From contig QRFJ01000296.1 in the NCBI GenBank assembly GCA_006176705.1, positions 876,251 to 940,250 of the forward strand: a stretch of DNA of 64,000 nt, written 5' to 3'. The number at the start of each line of letters is the position of its first letter. Position 1 is the stretch's first letter. Shown piece after piece: positions 12,707-26,200 of this stretch. This DNA is from Cocos nucifera. Its lineage: Eukaryota > Streptophyta > Magnoliopsida > Arecales > Arecaceae. Both the position numbers and the translations under genes were made by a program. The notes under the pieces are model-generated. The model searched no databases. It was given only the letters and a program-made list of their open reading frames with translations, and was not told where the DNA came from.

Positions 12707-15264
12707 CCTAATTTGATATGCTTGGATCTTCATTATAATCTCAAGATATTCAATCATGGAATAAAACAGCTGTCACTATTATTATCTTCTTTTTTTTTCC
12801 TCCAAGCAGCTGGGATGGGGTTTGGTGGGTGTGACATGCTGGTTGGGGGTGGCAAGGTGATAGAAGGTTCTAGGGTGTAAGATCATTCACATAATTTTCT
12901 GCATTAGATATTTAGATCAAGCTAAAGTGAGCTTTTGCTCCTTGTTTTCTTTACCTTTATGTATATTATTTGTTACCGGAATGAGGCTGTCCCAACCATG
13001 AAAGCTGTGATGATTCCAAGCTGGAAACCCCGGTCTTTGACTTCAAATTAGATAGGGTTGGCTTAAGGCCTAGAACTGTAGAGCAACTTAACTTAAGCCT
13101 GGCCTCTACACCATGACAACCACGTAGCATTATCCACTTATATAGAGTTAGCTTTACATATTCTTCTTGACCACCATGTTCTTTTTTGAATTGTTATAAA
13201 GGCCAGATTCATCTTTATTGCAAACTTTTTCAAATCAGTTGTTCAAAAATCCAGGTTAACTTTTGTCCATCCTGACTCTTTCTTGTCTCTTCATCACCAA
13301 CTAAAACCCCATCTTTCCCAAGCCTCAATCCTCCATATTGCAGATGCTTGCCAGTTGCCATCTTAGTTGTTTCTCGCCACTTATCCCCAACTGGTGCAAC
13401 TCCTTCACTTACTTGACTATTGATGCATCGCCAATCTTTCCTATGACTACTGTCCCAAATCCTCGTCAATATTCTTATCTCTTTCACAGTCATCTTACAG
13501 TTTGGTTTCTCTCTTTATCAACCAACATCTTGAATATTATGAGATTGCATGCTTTAGTATTATTACATATTTCCGCTCTAAGCTCAAATGTCCAATGGAT
13601 GTTACAATCATATAACACCCCAAAAGCATCTATCCACTTCAATCACCTCAATTCTGTTACCATTACATGTCTCTATCTATCTCCCCTTTCTTTGATATAG
13701 ATCCTATGAAAGGAAAATGATCATAGTGCATTATATCTTGGTCATAAATTTTGAACAAGACCTGATTCTCATTTATAGTTCCATGTAGTACGTTCTAATT
13801 TGTCAAGCCTTAAATATTTTATTTATAAATCTTCCCCCAAGACTAAAAATAAGCAACTAAATTTCCTGCTGTATCAATAAACATTGTATAACCTACAAAT
13901 AACAAACACCTTTGGAAATGTATCAAAAAAAAATTCACCAGTTTTAACAATTTTCTCTCCACAATCCCTCAATCCCTTCATTCAAGAAAACTCTTTCTTC
14001 CTCTCTTCTCCCAATGGCTGGACTGACCTCGTCCTCCTCAGTAATTAATCTCACTTATCTCATACTCTTAGCCAGCATTTTTTTCCAACTAGATACCAAT
14101 AGAAGTACAATACTCCCCTTCATCAGTATCTTTGCCTTTTCTTTACCAACAATGGTGGCATTAGGATGATAAAAGAGCTCCTTTTCTCCTCATATATCCA
14201 CCCAGCATAACCAGACTCAGCTAGAACAAGTTCAGAGCAGGCTAAGAAACTCAGCTTTTTCTGTGAGAATTAGTCAGATCTGGATAGAACAATCATAGTC
14301 ATCTTGTGCTTTGGCTGAAACCTAAAGCAACCTCCCTGTATAGCAACATTAGCTGCATTTGATGCCTAGATTTAGAGTTTATCACAAACAATTGATATTT
14401 TCCACCCCTCCCGATGCCCATCTTCTTGGTTGTAGCACAAAGACAGATCAAAAATTATGATCAAATGTGACCAATCACAACATCAAAGACTATTGCAATT
14501 ATCCCACCAATCAATATCACTATGAAGCCACTTTATTAGTTGAGCTCTTTAAGAGGATCAATTCCATTGCGAATACTTGGATTAAAAGCTATTTCATGCA
14601 ACTATATTCAGAAGATACTGCCTCTCTTTAAGAGGTTTAGATGCTACCCATCTAGCACCATCATAATACCACCCCTCATGCATTTCACTTGTTTTGTCAT
14701 GACATGAATCAACGAGTTAGATATTGTTCCTGAATTATAGGAGATTAACTTTTAATTAGTTTCCCATGTTTTTAATAGATACATATCGATGATTCGAGTG
14801 AACAAATATCTATTTGGTAGCATATGCAAGGGGGTAGTAGCATCTAATCATGCTGTATAGATCGCATGTAACCCGTTCCATTTCAACAAAGTTCTCAGAC
14901 AACTTGATCATGATAATCCAATAAAAAAAAAACACACATCCCCAATGTACTAAAAACACAAAAGAATAGTGAATTTAAGCATTATGACAGATGTACATAA
15001 GAACTAAAATTTATTCTTTTAAGAATTAATGCCAAAGAACCCACCTTTTTTCTCGACACATTCATCGTGGGCCTTGCAACATGCATCAAGCTCATCGCAG
15101 GGCTTCTCCCCAGGGCAGCCGGTCCATCCCACACCGCAAAACTTCCCATATCGAATTCCTATAGCTGAAGAATTTGCCAGCAACAAAACAAAAATAAGAA
15201 GTAATTCAAATTAGCAAATAAGTGAACACTTCCATTCCAAAATTTTCTTTGGAAAAAAAAAAAT

Positions 15265-15351
<87 letters not shown>

Positions 15352-15664
15352 TAATGGACTCACAGTTGCAGTTCTCCGCGACGCATGATCTGCTGCATCT
15401 CACCTGCAAGGCCAAAATCAGGTCTAAGAAATCGGAGGAGAAAAACAAAAAGGATAGAAAAGATTGCATCCAAAATCGGGAAGCGTTCTAAATGTAAAGG
15501 TTTTTGTGGAAACTATGGTTCTATTCTGTTGAAAGAACATAGATGATCCGAACCCCGGGATCGGTGGCGGCGGCGCAGCGCATGGAGGAAGAGAGGAGGA
15601 GGACCACAAGGAGGATCAAGGCAAGCGCCGGCGAGACGGGCGGCCGCCTGGGATCGTCTCGCAT
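9647..15664 (-). CDS. Secretory phospholipase A2 (plant sPLA2), 4 exons, 149 aa
   Basis: Predicted small secreted Ca2+-dependent enzyme that hydrolyses the sn-2 ester of phospholipids, giving lysophospholipid and free fatty acid. Exons: 15664-15554, 15403-15364, 15164-15045, 9825-9647; phases join without stops. Residues 1 to about 33 form a signal peptide with a hydrophobic Leu/Val core. The mature part has 12 cysteines (40, 44, 49, 60, 67, 73, 79, 80, 86, 97, 104, 120), a Ca2+ loop (YGKFCGVGWTGCPG, from Tyr56) and the CCKAHDEC motif with His83-Asp84. The C-terminal domain (GKVGFSKECP, MAILFSQLG) is typical of plant sPLA2s. Introns are 150, 199 and 5219 nt; the second is about 40% (TA)n and the third carries several microsatellites. 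The first ATG is used; Met28 falls inside the signal peptide. A MITE lies 77 bp upstream of the start. Confidence 0.93.
11554..11610. repeat. (GATA)n(GA)n microsatellite
   Basis: About six GATA units followed by about fifteen GA units, inside PLA2 intron 3. Confidence 0.9.
12554..12704. repeat. Compound (CATA)n/(TA)n microsatellite
   Basis: About 100 bp of CATACATA/TACATA mixed units merge into about 50 bp of TA repeats, inside PLA2 intron 3. The Tyr/Cys/Ile-rich ORFs over it are repeat artefacts. Confidence 0.9.
15267..15346. repeat. (TA)~40 tract filling intron 2 of PLA2
   Basis: An 80-bp pure TA array within the 199-nt second intron (15165-15363). On the gene strand it begins 17 bp after the exon 2 donor (CT|GTGAGT at 15363). 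Confidence 0.92.
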
Positions 15665-15741
15665 TCTCCGCCCGTCCCCCTCCGCGACCACGACGCAGGG
15701 GATCCAGTCAGCGCGGCCGATGGCCCGGTGGTCTCTCTCGT

Positions 15742-16547
<806 letters not shown>

Positions 16548-16689
16548 TATGCAAACGGTTGGATATTTCGTGACAATGGTAGAGTGTTTTTTGGTTTTCC
16601 ACTCAGATCGTAAGGGGTTGATACACCAGGTCTATTGAGAAGAATAACAAGAAAAATTTAGGTGTTTCCGAAACAATTAACCAATTAAT

Positions 16690-17013
16690 AAAATAATTAA
16701 GAATGAAAATAGCATGACTAATATCCATCAATTTTATTTGGATTTATTTTAGTATCTATATTAATTTAGATATGAATAGAAATTTGGGGATTTGATTAAT
16801 ATTCATATCTATATCTATCAGAGATTAAAGAATATAAATAATTATTCAATCAGTATCCGAATATCTAAATTCATTTGTAATCCTATATAATTTTATGTAG
16901 TACTTATTAATATTTAAAAAAATATACAATCATATAAATATATTATTAATTTAATTTATTATCTATTTGATAATATCTTTAATTCTATAATTATAAAATT
17001 TAATTATCAAACT
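16690..17013. repeat. AT-rich dispersed repeat (left part)
   Basis: AT-rich DNA with recurring ATATCTATATCTAT and GAATATAAATA motifs. Similar sequence resumes at 18060-18260 and is also seen at 34140-34440 and 42598-42720, so it looks like one dispersed family, split here by an LTR. Confidence 0.45.
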
Positions 17014-18058
17014 TGTTGGTATAGATAATCATTACTAGCCGTGTGGCAGTATCAGAAAAATGATCGATCCAGATGACTGCTAAAAACATAACAACGAATA
17101 TCGGCTCCAGATCCATAAAATATCAATCTAAAATTTAAATTAATCCATACCTGAGTTAAATACGGTACATTGCTCTAACAGTAGGTCAAGATCGGCAATA
17201 TACCGACCATACCAGCCAGACCGGTAAATCACTACCCTCAACAATATCTAGATTAAGTCACTATAAATCCAGATCGATCTTCAACTAACTTTCGATGAAC
17301 CATACAGAATGAGATCAAGAATTCACTATCCTAAAAATCGATGGCTCATCTTTCTGTCCGTAGCCTTTTCACTGAAAATTGGGTTTATACGAACCTCAAT
17401 AGTAACAGTAATCTGCTCGACAACTGGGCTCGAGATTGGATTTACTTTACCCTTACTGCTAGTTCTATCATGTCAAGATTGACAAAAAGCTGACATCGCC
17501 AATATAGAAAAAATATCATCCAACTCTATCATGCCGAGATCGGTCAAACACCGATCTCACCATACCAGCAAGATCGATAAAATACCGACCTCGACACAAG
17601 TAGACCGATTGAGCACCAGTTGTTCTCTAATAAAATCAAAGCTATCCCCTAGTCATATTACAGCTAATAGCTACTCGGGCGAACGGTGTACAACCATTAT
17701 CCAGCAGGCCATTCCGTTATAATAAATTAATGGCCTAACAAACTTTTTTTAAGGCCTAAGCAAATCATTCTATAAATAGAGTGATTAGGATATCCTTCCG
17801 GAAGGTAAGATCTAATTCACAAAGTTAAGACTCTGCTAAAATCATTCTCGACTTTTCTACTGAAGAAAGATCGAACCACTCTTTACTCAAACCCACTCTT
17901 ATTGCCTTCTTGCCTTCCATTTCCATTATTTATTCTCAAGGTATCAATTGACTTGGGTATCAGAGGGTATCCCACTGATTTTTAGGACTTTCTCGCAAGT
18001 TGGTTCATGATCCACATCGATTCAACTGTAAATCAGCTTTCCAGCACGTATCCACTCC
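17014..18058 (+). mobile_element. LTR of a Gypsy-type retrotransposon (solo or degraded)
   Basis: Begins TGTTGGTATAG. It contains a core promoter CTATAAATAGAG (about 17772-17783), then an R/U5-like segment with ATTCTCGACTTTTCTACTGA and GGGTATCCCACTGA motifs. The same R/U5 sequence recurs in both arms of the inverted repeat at 30.5-31.2 kb. No adjacent primer site or gag/pol is recognisable, so it is probably a solo or broken LTR. The right boundary is approximate and I could not identify a target duplication. Confidence 0.5.
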
Positions 18059-18059
18059 A

Positions 18060-18300
18060 ACGTAATAAAATTTATATATGTAATTATATCCATATTTCTG
18101 GTATTCAAAGTAAATATGTATTCATTTAAAATAAATATAAATATAAATTTTTGCATCTGAATAATATCTATATTCGTATTTATATTTGTCAGATAAAATA
18201 AATATAGATATGGATATGCTGATATTAGATTTATATTTAATCTAATTTTAATCCTAAAAATAATATACATTATTATTATATTTTTTATATATTATAGTTA
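18060..18300. repeat. AT-rich dispersed repeat (right part)
   Basis: Continues the ATAGATATGGATAT-type sequence interrupted by the LTR at 17014-18058. Confidence 0.4.
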
Positions 18301-19140
18301 TGAAATTTTATGAATTGTCTTGAGTCTTGGTGCAATGGTAACTTTGCTCCATATCATGGGATTAAAATATAAAAATAGCCTATTTATATAAAAGAATGAG
18401 GCTACATACAGCTTAACACTAATTGGGAGATTTTATTTTATTTACTTTTAATTTTTCAACAAAAGGGAGGAATAAACTTCACCGATCTTATTAAATAAAA
18501 GAAGTTTAGAAAAGCAACAAAGTATTGATACAAAAACATTTAAATCAAAAATTAAGAGAGAATATGGAGCAAAGAAAGATTGAGGAAGGAGCAGAGGAAG
18601 GGACTTGCTGAAGGCAAGCAGTTGGTTAGAGGCTACCATAAGAAAACAAACAGCACTACTCTACAAGTTGAAGCGTCCTTCAAATTTGCATTAGAAATTC
18701 TATTGTTCTTTCCATCCTTAGATTGCAATGTGAGGAATAAGTCTAGATGAGGACAGATGCAAAAGCTAATTGGTACTACTCACATTGAAAGCTAGTCTCA
18801 GCATTTTAGTCCATTACAGGGTTTTATTGGAAAGTAAGTTTTACCCGAGGCCCGTTTGGTTGGAGTGTCAAATTATAAAATAATTTGATAATTTTTTTAA
18901 ATTATTTATCTAATTTTTTTTATTATTATATTTAGTTAGTAAAAAAATTATTTCAAAAAATAATACTAAAAATCAAATCAATAACTTTAGAGTGAATATT
19001 AAATTGAGAAAAAATAGTAAACAAGAAAGACAAATTGTATCCTTTCATAAGATTTCTTCGTATCTAATTTCAACACCATCAAACTCGAGCACATAATTTC
19101 TTGAGCCAACAAAATATTTGAATTAATACTGGTACCATGA
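18301..19140. other. Intergenic DNA with a possible MITE terminus
   Basis: No gene seen. From about 18852 the sequence GGCCCGTTTGGTTGG followed by AT-rich DNA resembles a terminal segment of a plant MITE, but I did not find its partner end. Confidence 0.3.
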
Positions 19141-20600
19141 ATGAAAGCACCTTATTCTTCTGCCATCACTCTAGCAAAATCGGCTTTAGCCTGTTAACTA
19201 AGACCTTAGCAACAATTTTATAAATAATATTACATATACTTATGGGCTGATGGTTATTGGGAGTTGAGGGGTTTAGCTTTTTTTTCTGGGGCAGCAAAAG
19301 TATAAAAGTCTATTTCCAGGTTGTTGGCAAGAAACCAGAAGAGAAGAAAAAAATAAATAGCTCATGTTGAATAATATGGACCAAAATTGTTGGAACAAAA
19401 AGGCCGGAAATCCATCCGAACCAAGTGGCTTAACAGGGTGAAAATTCGGAGCCACCAACTTAATCTGTTCTGTTGTAAGATTACGAATTAACCATTTGAG
19501 TAGATGTTATGGTAGGAGAAACTATAGAAGTATCAAGTGGATCGAGATTAACATTTGTATGATCAAACAACATAACCTGAATATCATCAGCATTGGTGAT
19601 GGATTCTCCAGCAGAATTTACCAAGGCATAAATTCTATTCTTTCTTCGTATTTTTCATCCCCTTCAAGCAGCCAAGTGATTTGAGATTTTTTTATGCCAG
19701 AGAAGGTCCTGTCGATGCAATATTTGATTATATTCTTTTAACAGAGAGAATATTATCGAATGTGTTTCAAAAACATAGCCTCTGTAAGTTATGAATATGA
19801 TTATATAATTGCTGTCCATGAGCAAATTAGATAACCAATTCTTCGACACCATTTTTGAATAGCTCTACGAACATTGGTTGATGGTAGAGCAAGCTTAACC
19901 CCCGGGGTATCATGCCTTGAGCAACACCAAGCATTCCGAATAACCTTAAATAAATCATCATATTTCAAATCGAAAGGGTGTAGGGCCTCGCGATACCTTA
20001 TCAAACACAGAAATTAGTAAGAGGCAACGATCAAAAGCAAACTTGGTAAGATGCATTATAATTAATTTAGGATACTAAAGAAACCGGTTAGAAGAAACAC
20101 CTACCCCTATCTAACCGCTCCCAAACCCTAGCCAAATCAAGATAATTATTACACCGGGTTTATTAAGGCCCTTGGAAACCAGGGTCGATAAGCCTAGTGT
20201 TTCTAATGAGACTTTGAAACTCCCATATTTCACGATCGACTCGAAATGGTTTTTAACCTTTTTTTTTTTTTGATCATCATCATCAGTTAAAATACAATTA
20301 AAATCACCTACGACATCAATGGATATCCTAAAGATAAGATGTTTTGAACTTGAATCTAGATAGCGATCAAAAACATTAGTACTCGTATAAACTATCCCCA
20401 CGATCCAAGCAGATTCATTTAGAATAGATAAGAACCCAAAAACAAGTTGCCTAACTTCACCTAGATTCTTTTTCCAACCTATCATGATACCCTCAAAAAG
20501 ACCCATGGTAGGAATGAGATAAACCTCCCAACGAGATCCTAAGAAATGTCGGACTCTTTCTTCCTCAAAACAAGTTTCAGAAAGAATACAAAACATAAAG
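19140..20600 (-). pseudogene. LINE (L1-type) retrotransposon relic: endonuclease and RT fragments
   Basis: On the minus strand the open segment 20596-20111 contains GDFNCILTDDD, the APE-type endonuclease signature of plant L1 LINEs. Further along, 19458-19273 reads KPLGSDGFPAFLFQQFW, the start of the LINE reverse transcriptase domain. In between, frames shift and stop repeatedly. This is a 5'-to-3' ordered but dead LINE on the minus strand. ORF1 material may extend above 20600 but is not recognisable. Confidence 0.8.
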
Positions 20601-21530
20601 ATTATAAAGACGGATCAGAGTTTTAGAATAATTAGTAAACGGGAGCTTAGCAGCCCCACAACAATTTCAAACTAACGGTCTCATGAGGAAGAAGGATTTT
20701 GATGAGAGTTCCTGGACTCTACCCGCAAAGTAGTCAAATTAGAAGACGATTTAGTTTTCACAGGTATCATGGTAGCCGGGTTTTCAAGAAAAAATTCTGC
20801 TTACCAACAAGGGTGGAGCGAACTTGATGGACGACCGGCGAATGCAAAGCACATATGTGATCGAAATTAGATAGATTGATTGTAATAGCGGAAGCATGAT
20901 ATGAAATGTCATGATCCTTTTGATCCCCCTAATTATTATTCAACTCAACCTGCTTCCAAACTTTAACCTCGTGTTCTGGATGATGATACTAATTGATCAT
21001 TAACATGAGACACAGACAAAAGAGTATGGTGTGCTTCAATAACCAGCTCAGTTCAGGGCCTAATGCATACTCGGGCAATGCTTTTTCGCTTGCATGATGC
21101 GCCTGCAGCTCCTCCTTCATTTCTCCTGCACGGCCTTCCCCTAGGAGGAGAAGTTTGGCAAGATCTGTTGTGAGGACTTCAATAATTGAACTTTGTTGTA
21201 TCCTTCTCTAGTAATTCTTCCAGTTCCATCAAAACGTAATCCAGAGTCCTGCTCAGGATGAATTTGTATCTGTTTCCAAGTCAAAAGCATTGTGATTAGT
21301 TTGCTGGATTGTGTCTGGAATTCACTAATTGATCTAGATGTTCCAAGAGTGCAGTGATCCTTTTGGACCTGCAGCGTGATGTTGATGTCCAGACCATCTT
21401 TTCCAGGCTGTGGGTGACCGCCTTTGACTGAGCTACGTTGTGAAGGAAAAGTTTGTCTCGCCGGAGCTCCTCCCCGATTTCAATCGGAGCCGTTTCCAGT
21501 CTTGCAGCTGTGGCTAGGTGGTTTTATACT

Positions 21531-21740
21531 TCACTCCTCGATCTGGATTCTTGTCTGTAAAGAGACATGTGGGGCAACTTGCATCCTTTGTTCCAGCAGC
21601 TCGTGCTTAATGGTTTTAACTGTTGCCGCCAACAGCCCCGCCGCTATCGATGCAAGGTAATTAGCCTTCTTCGGATTGCTTGTAATGATATATCCTTGCC
21701 TTTGGAAATATGATGTTGGGCTATGTGAACTTGCATTCAA
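21531..21740 (-). other. Unrecognised ORF, possible exon or retro-copy
   Basis: A minus-strand frame, YLASIAAGLLAATVKTIKHE followed by LLEQRMQVAPHVSLQTRIQIEE and a stop, has balanced composition and reads like real protein rather than noise. Higher GC than its flanks also sets it apart. I cannot assign a family; a preceding splice acceptor near its start is only weakly supported. It could be a gene fragment or coincidence. Confidence 0.25.
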
Positions 21741-22039
21741 CGGGGGATTGGATGCATTGTTTCAAGCTTGTGAAAATCATACAGTTGCTTGGTCATCTTG
21801 TCAATGCATCAGTGTTAAAAATATCTAGCGGTTGGCTTGACATCAGATCCATAGGGGTTATTGATGGTTGATGAGAATGAAGTTTTAGAAGAAACGAGGA
21901 TAGACAGCAATCAATCATCTCATAGATGCAACAAATTTGCTGTACTGTAATGAGAACCGTCGGGGATCCAACTCCCTCTTCGATTCGGGGCTGATACCTT
22001 TTTCCAAGAGATTTATGCTCTATTTGATATGAAGAATAG

Positions 22040-22150
22040 ATTAAAAAAAAAATAGAAGGATGGATAAAAATAATTTTTTTTTTATTTGATATAAAAAAAT
22101 GAGAGAAAGAATGGATGATATTTATGTAACATTTTTACTAAATTATTTTT

Positions 22151-22193
<43 letters not shown>

Positions 22194-22740
22194 TTTATTA
22201 TATTAATTTATACTAAATAAATAAATAATATATAAATTTATAATCTATAATTATATAAAAAATTATATAAATATTTAATTTTAATTTAATTTAATTTAAT
22301 AAATAATTTTATAATTAAATTATTAATAAATTAATTTTATAATAATATGAATAACTATTTAATTTATAATTTAATCTAATAATTAATTAATACTATATAA
22401 ATAAAAATAAAAAAATAAAAATAATTTTAATTATTTAAATATAATTATCAAATTATGAGCTAAAATTAAAATAATTAATAATAAAATTTAATAATATATA
22501 ATTAATGATATATATATATATATAATATGAATAAAAAAATAAAAAAAAATATTATAATTTTATTAAAAAAATTAATAAAAAATAATTTTATCAATACAAA
22601 AATTTATCCATCAACCCTCCTCCTCCATCTTGCCAAATTAAAATGATAAGGACTCAAATAAATGAAGAATTTTACTTTTCCATTTATCCTTTTCTATAAT
22701 ATTTTTTAAACTAAATAGTAAATAAAAATCACGCTGTTTG
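22040..22740. repeat. AT-rich block, probable degraded MITE or AT-rich repeat
   Basis: Very high AT content with TA tracts (22156-22188, 22509-22523) and TTTGATATGAA-like sequence at the left and TTGATATATGC at the right. No coding potential. Confidence 0.4.
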
Positions 22741-23274
22741 ATATATGCATTTGCAAGTGCGCCTTTGCAATACGTCATACTCTGTTTATAGCCTCGGACT
22801 GAGCAAAGGGTTTACCCCATGGTGCTCTCAAGGTGTTTCAACTGCATTAACAAAATCAAAGGGCTGTCACTGATGCAAAATGTTAGAAACCATATGCTCC
22901 TGGCGATCAGACTTAACGAGGTCCGCCACCAACTCATTCTTTATAATACTTGAGCTAGGAAAACCGACTCTCTGTTCGGCTGTACCGCTCTTCTTGATTT
23001 TGATAATTGTCGCCTTTGCAATTGGCAAAATGTCACATCAGCTCCTAAAATTTGTTCTCCACCTGATGCATCCACACCGTGACTTGCATGTAATCAAAGA
23101 AAATAAGTTCTAGGTGGTCAAGCAGTTTCGTGAACATTTTTGCTGGTAAAAAACTGCAGAACTGAAGTCTTAATAGATCCAAATTTTATAAAGTCAAAAA
23201 AACATTGAAAGTAAAGGCACCACATCCACAAATACAGCTTGCTCCATGCGCGCTAACATGTTAGCAGGTTGACC

Positions 23275-26200
23275 TTAAATTGCAGCTTCAACCTCATCTG
23301 ATGCCACAGCTACCCCATTTGGACCATCATCCGCTCGGAGCTGAGAAGAAACATCATCTATAGCTGAGTTCAGCTGCTCAATCTTGTCTGCCAGTATCTT
23401 TCGGGTCCTCTGTAGTCACCAATCAGATTACCATTGTTTATGCAGCTCATAAATAAGAATCAAAAAGGGGAAAAAAAAAAGAGGATCAAAACAAATAATA
23501 CCTGGCTCATTAGGTCACATTACATAAGAAAAATGAAAAAAAAAAAAAACAATTTTTGCATGGCAGCCCGACAACTAATATTGTAGATATGATTAGGCGC
23601 AACGACTAAAATCCTTTTTAGCACCACTAACGTGATAAATTGGATGAGCTATGCAATATGGTGAGCAATCTGATTCCCTTATTCATAGTAGCAAGCATCA
23701 AGAGCACCAGCAATCCAACCGCAGACGCCTTTGGAACCATGGAAAACAAGTCTAAGCGGTGGACCTGCCTCAGAAGTGCAAAAATCCAAATATGGCGAGA
23801 GGCCAGCAGCACATGTAGGCCAGTTTAGCCCGTCATTGTCAACATGCTACTGTAACGTGGCAGCTCAAAGACACAGAGGACTAACATGTTGTGGACATCT
23901 AAATACATCCAGTGCTTTAGTAATCCACCTTGGATGAGGTAACCATAAAGGCTCATCATGAAAATCAGCAAACATATGCCTCCACGCTTGTATATGTCAG
24001 CTTCCCAAACATGGTATTCAAACCAATATATATATGTTCCTATCATCAGTGTTAGTTTTATTGCATTGACAAATCAATAAACTCCTGGGACAATGACAGA
24101 CAAGTCAGAGGCTCGAGCTTTTCCTTCTTTGTGCATGTAAAGCAAATCAACCATTAATTTACAGGATGAAGTCCTTTGATGTACAATATTTTGAAACACT
24201 CTAGCTAAATGAAATTACATAAGATAATGGCTAAAATATGAGGTTTAAGAATTAGTCAGATCAAGCATAACATATGGAAAGACTGGAGGAGGCTGCATCA
24301 GAAACTTACAGCTGATCAAGAGCCCAAAATAAAAGAAAAGATATGATACTTCATAGTAGTTCATACCATATCTTCAAAGAACAGTGGCAACTCTTCACAT
24401 TAGCTAGAGTTGAAGGTGAGCCCACACAAAAGCGATGATGATATTTTTTTAAAAAAGAGGGCATTAGCGGACCACCCAATAAGTGCAAATATGAGTTAAA
24501 AAGAGAGTGATTAAAAACATCATGTGACAACAGTAGAACAGTACACATTTGAAAATAAGGATCAGCACTACTAACAAGAACAAAGGGTTAAATTACCCAG
24601 GATAAGCACTGTGGGGGTATGGGAGATTTGAAGCCAATCACAATGAAAGTGTTGATGGTGGGAACAGGCCATGCTTGTAAGAATTATAAACAGAGCAAGT
24701 GCATAAGGAGACTAAGTTCCTTGTGGACTTAATTGGGAATCTATAATGATAAAGCCCATAATCTATCAGGTGACGGTTGCATGGATCATATATGCAAAGA
24801 ATGCTCAACCATATATTTAATGTGAAATCAATTATGAAAGAACGAGTTTTTGAATAATTCTATTCAGGAGACAAAAAGAAAGAACAAAATGGCAAGAAGA
24901 ATTTGATTCATGGTCTAAGAGCTTTAAAAAGGCTACCAACAATGGCCTCTTTTGAAACAGCTACAAGGAGAAACTATATTAGAGAGCAGTGGAAAAAACG
25001 TCATAACAATTGCCCGATGCAAAAGGCAGAATTGCCAGAAACAATATTAAAAATGCATAATTGCAAAGGAAAATGTAATGCATCCGGTCAAAGTCAACAC
25101 AATTGTCATTGATATATGAATGACTGTTCCTAACATAGTCAACATAAACATTTGTACTGGAACATATGATGAAATTTGGATGATATGACCAAATTGAATA
25201 GTTTTCATGTTCAACCTCATGGCATTTGTGATATCCTATGCTGGCATGTTTCCAAGAATTATGTAAATAAATGATCAAGTGATTGCATGATAACATGCTC
25301 AGTACGGCATTGTGTAGATGAAACATATATATATGAAGACTATACTATCTGTAAAGGGAACTTTGAACTTAAAAAAAACTATGTGAAAGAATAAGATTTA
25401 CCTCCAAAGCCTTTTCCTCATCATATATGAATTTTGGCAACTTCCTCATCAGATCTTTTCTATCAGCCCCAGCCAGTATTTTGCTAATCTGAAAAGTTTG
25501 TGATTCATTAGAAATTTGTGGTAGTTAATAGTCACATAACCATTAATTGAACACTGATCTTTAAGCATGAAGAGGCCCATTAGCAAATGATCCATAACAT
25601 ACTGTCAAACTTCCTATGGAACATTAGACTGCAATATATGCATACGTGCATGTATTACATGTAAAGCATCGTTGATTTGATCAGCACCAAAAAGTTATGG
25701 AATCTCAAAAATATAAATGCAAAACCCATCCCCACTTCTCCCACTATCTGTGCGTGTATGAGAAAGAGGGAAGGAGCACAAGTATATAACTTTTTAAGCC
25801 TCAGAGAGGATATCATCTTTAATGTTCTGCTAATGATTAACTCAACAAAAAAAATGCAATAATGATGAAAAACAAACAGATATGAATTGTCTAACATTCC
25901 TATACTTGACACAATTTCTACTATATAGAAGTTAAACAATTGGTATATCTTGCTGCATGCAGTATAGTTAGAAATTGCAATGAATGGACTCAACACAAAC
26001 TCCTAAGAATGATCAAATGAAAATATAACACACAGAAAGGTATAAAAGGAGATATATGGTATGCTGAAGATATTATTTCAGTACCTGAGGTGCATAGACA
26101 CAACCAAGAGTTCCAACTATAATTCCTCCCAGAACAAATCCCCCAATGAAGATACTAGCACTGCTTGGCCTTCCACCATCACTATTTCAAATGCACAAAG

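Larger units (their letters stand above)
9826..15044 (-). other. 5.2 kb third intron of the PLA2 gene
   Basis: Bounded by donor AAG|GTGGG at 15044 and acceptor TTCCAG at 9826 on the minus strand. It contains a (GATA)n(GA)n tract at 11554-11610 and a (CATA)n/(TA)n tract at 12554-12704. I see no nested gene. Short ORFs such as 13230-13493 and 13338-13700 have no recognised family. Confidence 0.75.

Noticed and set aside
13230..14700. Possible gene or LINE fragment inside PLA2 intron 3
   Set aside because: Slightly higher complexity and two opposite ORFs, but no RT, RNase H or other recognisable motif on either strand.
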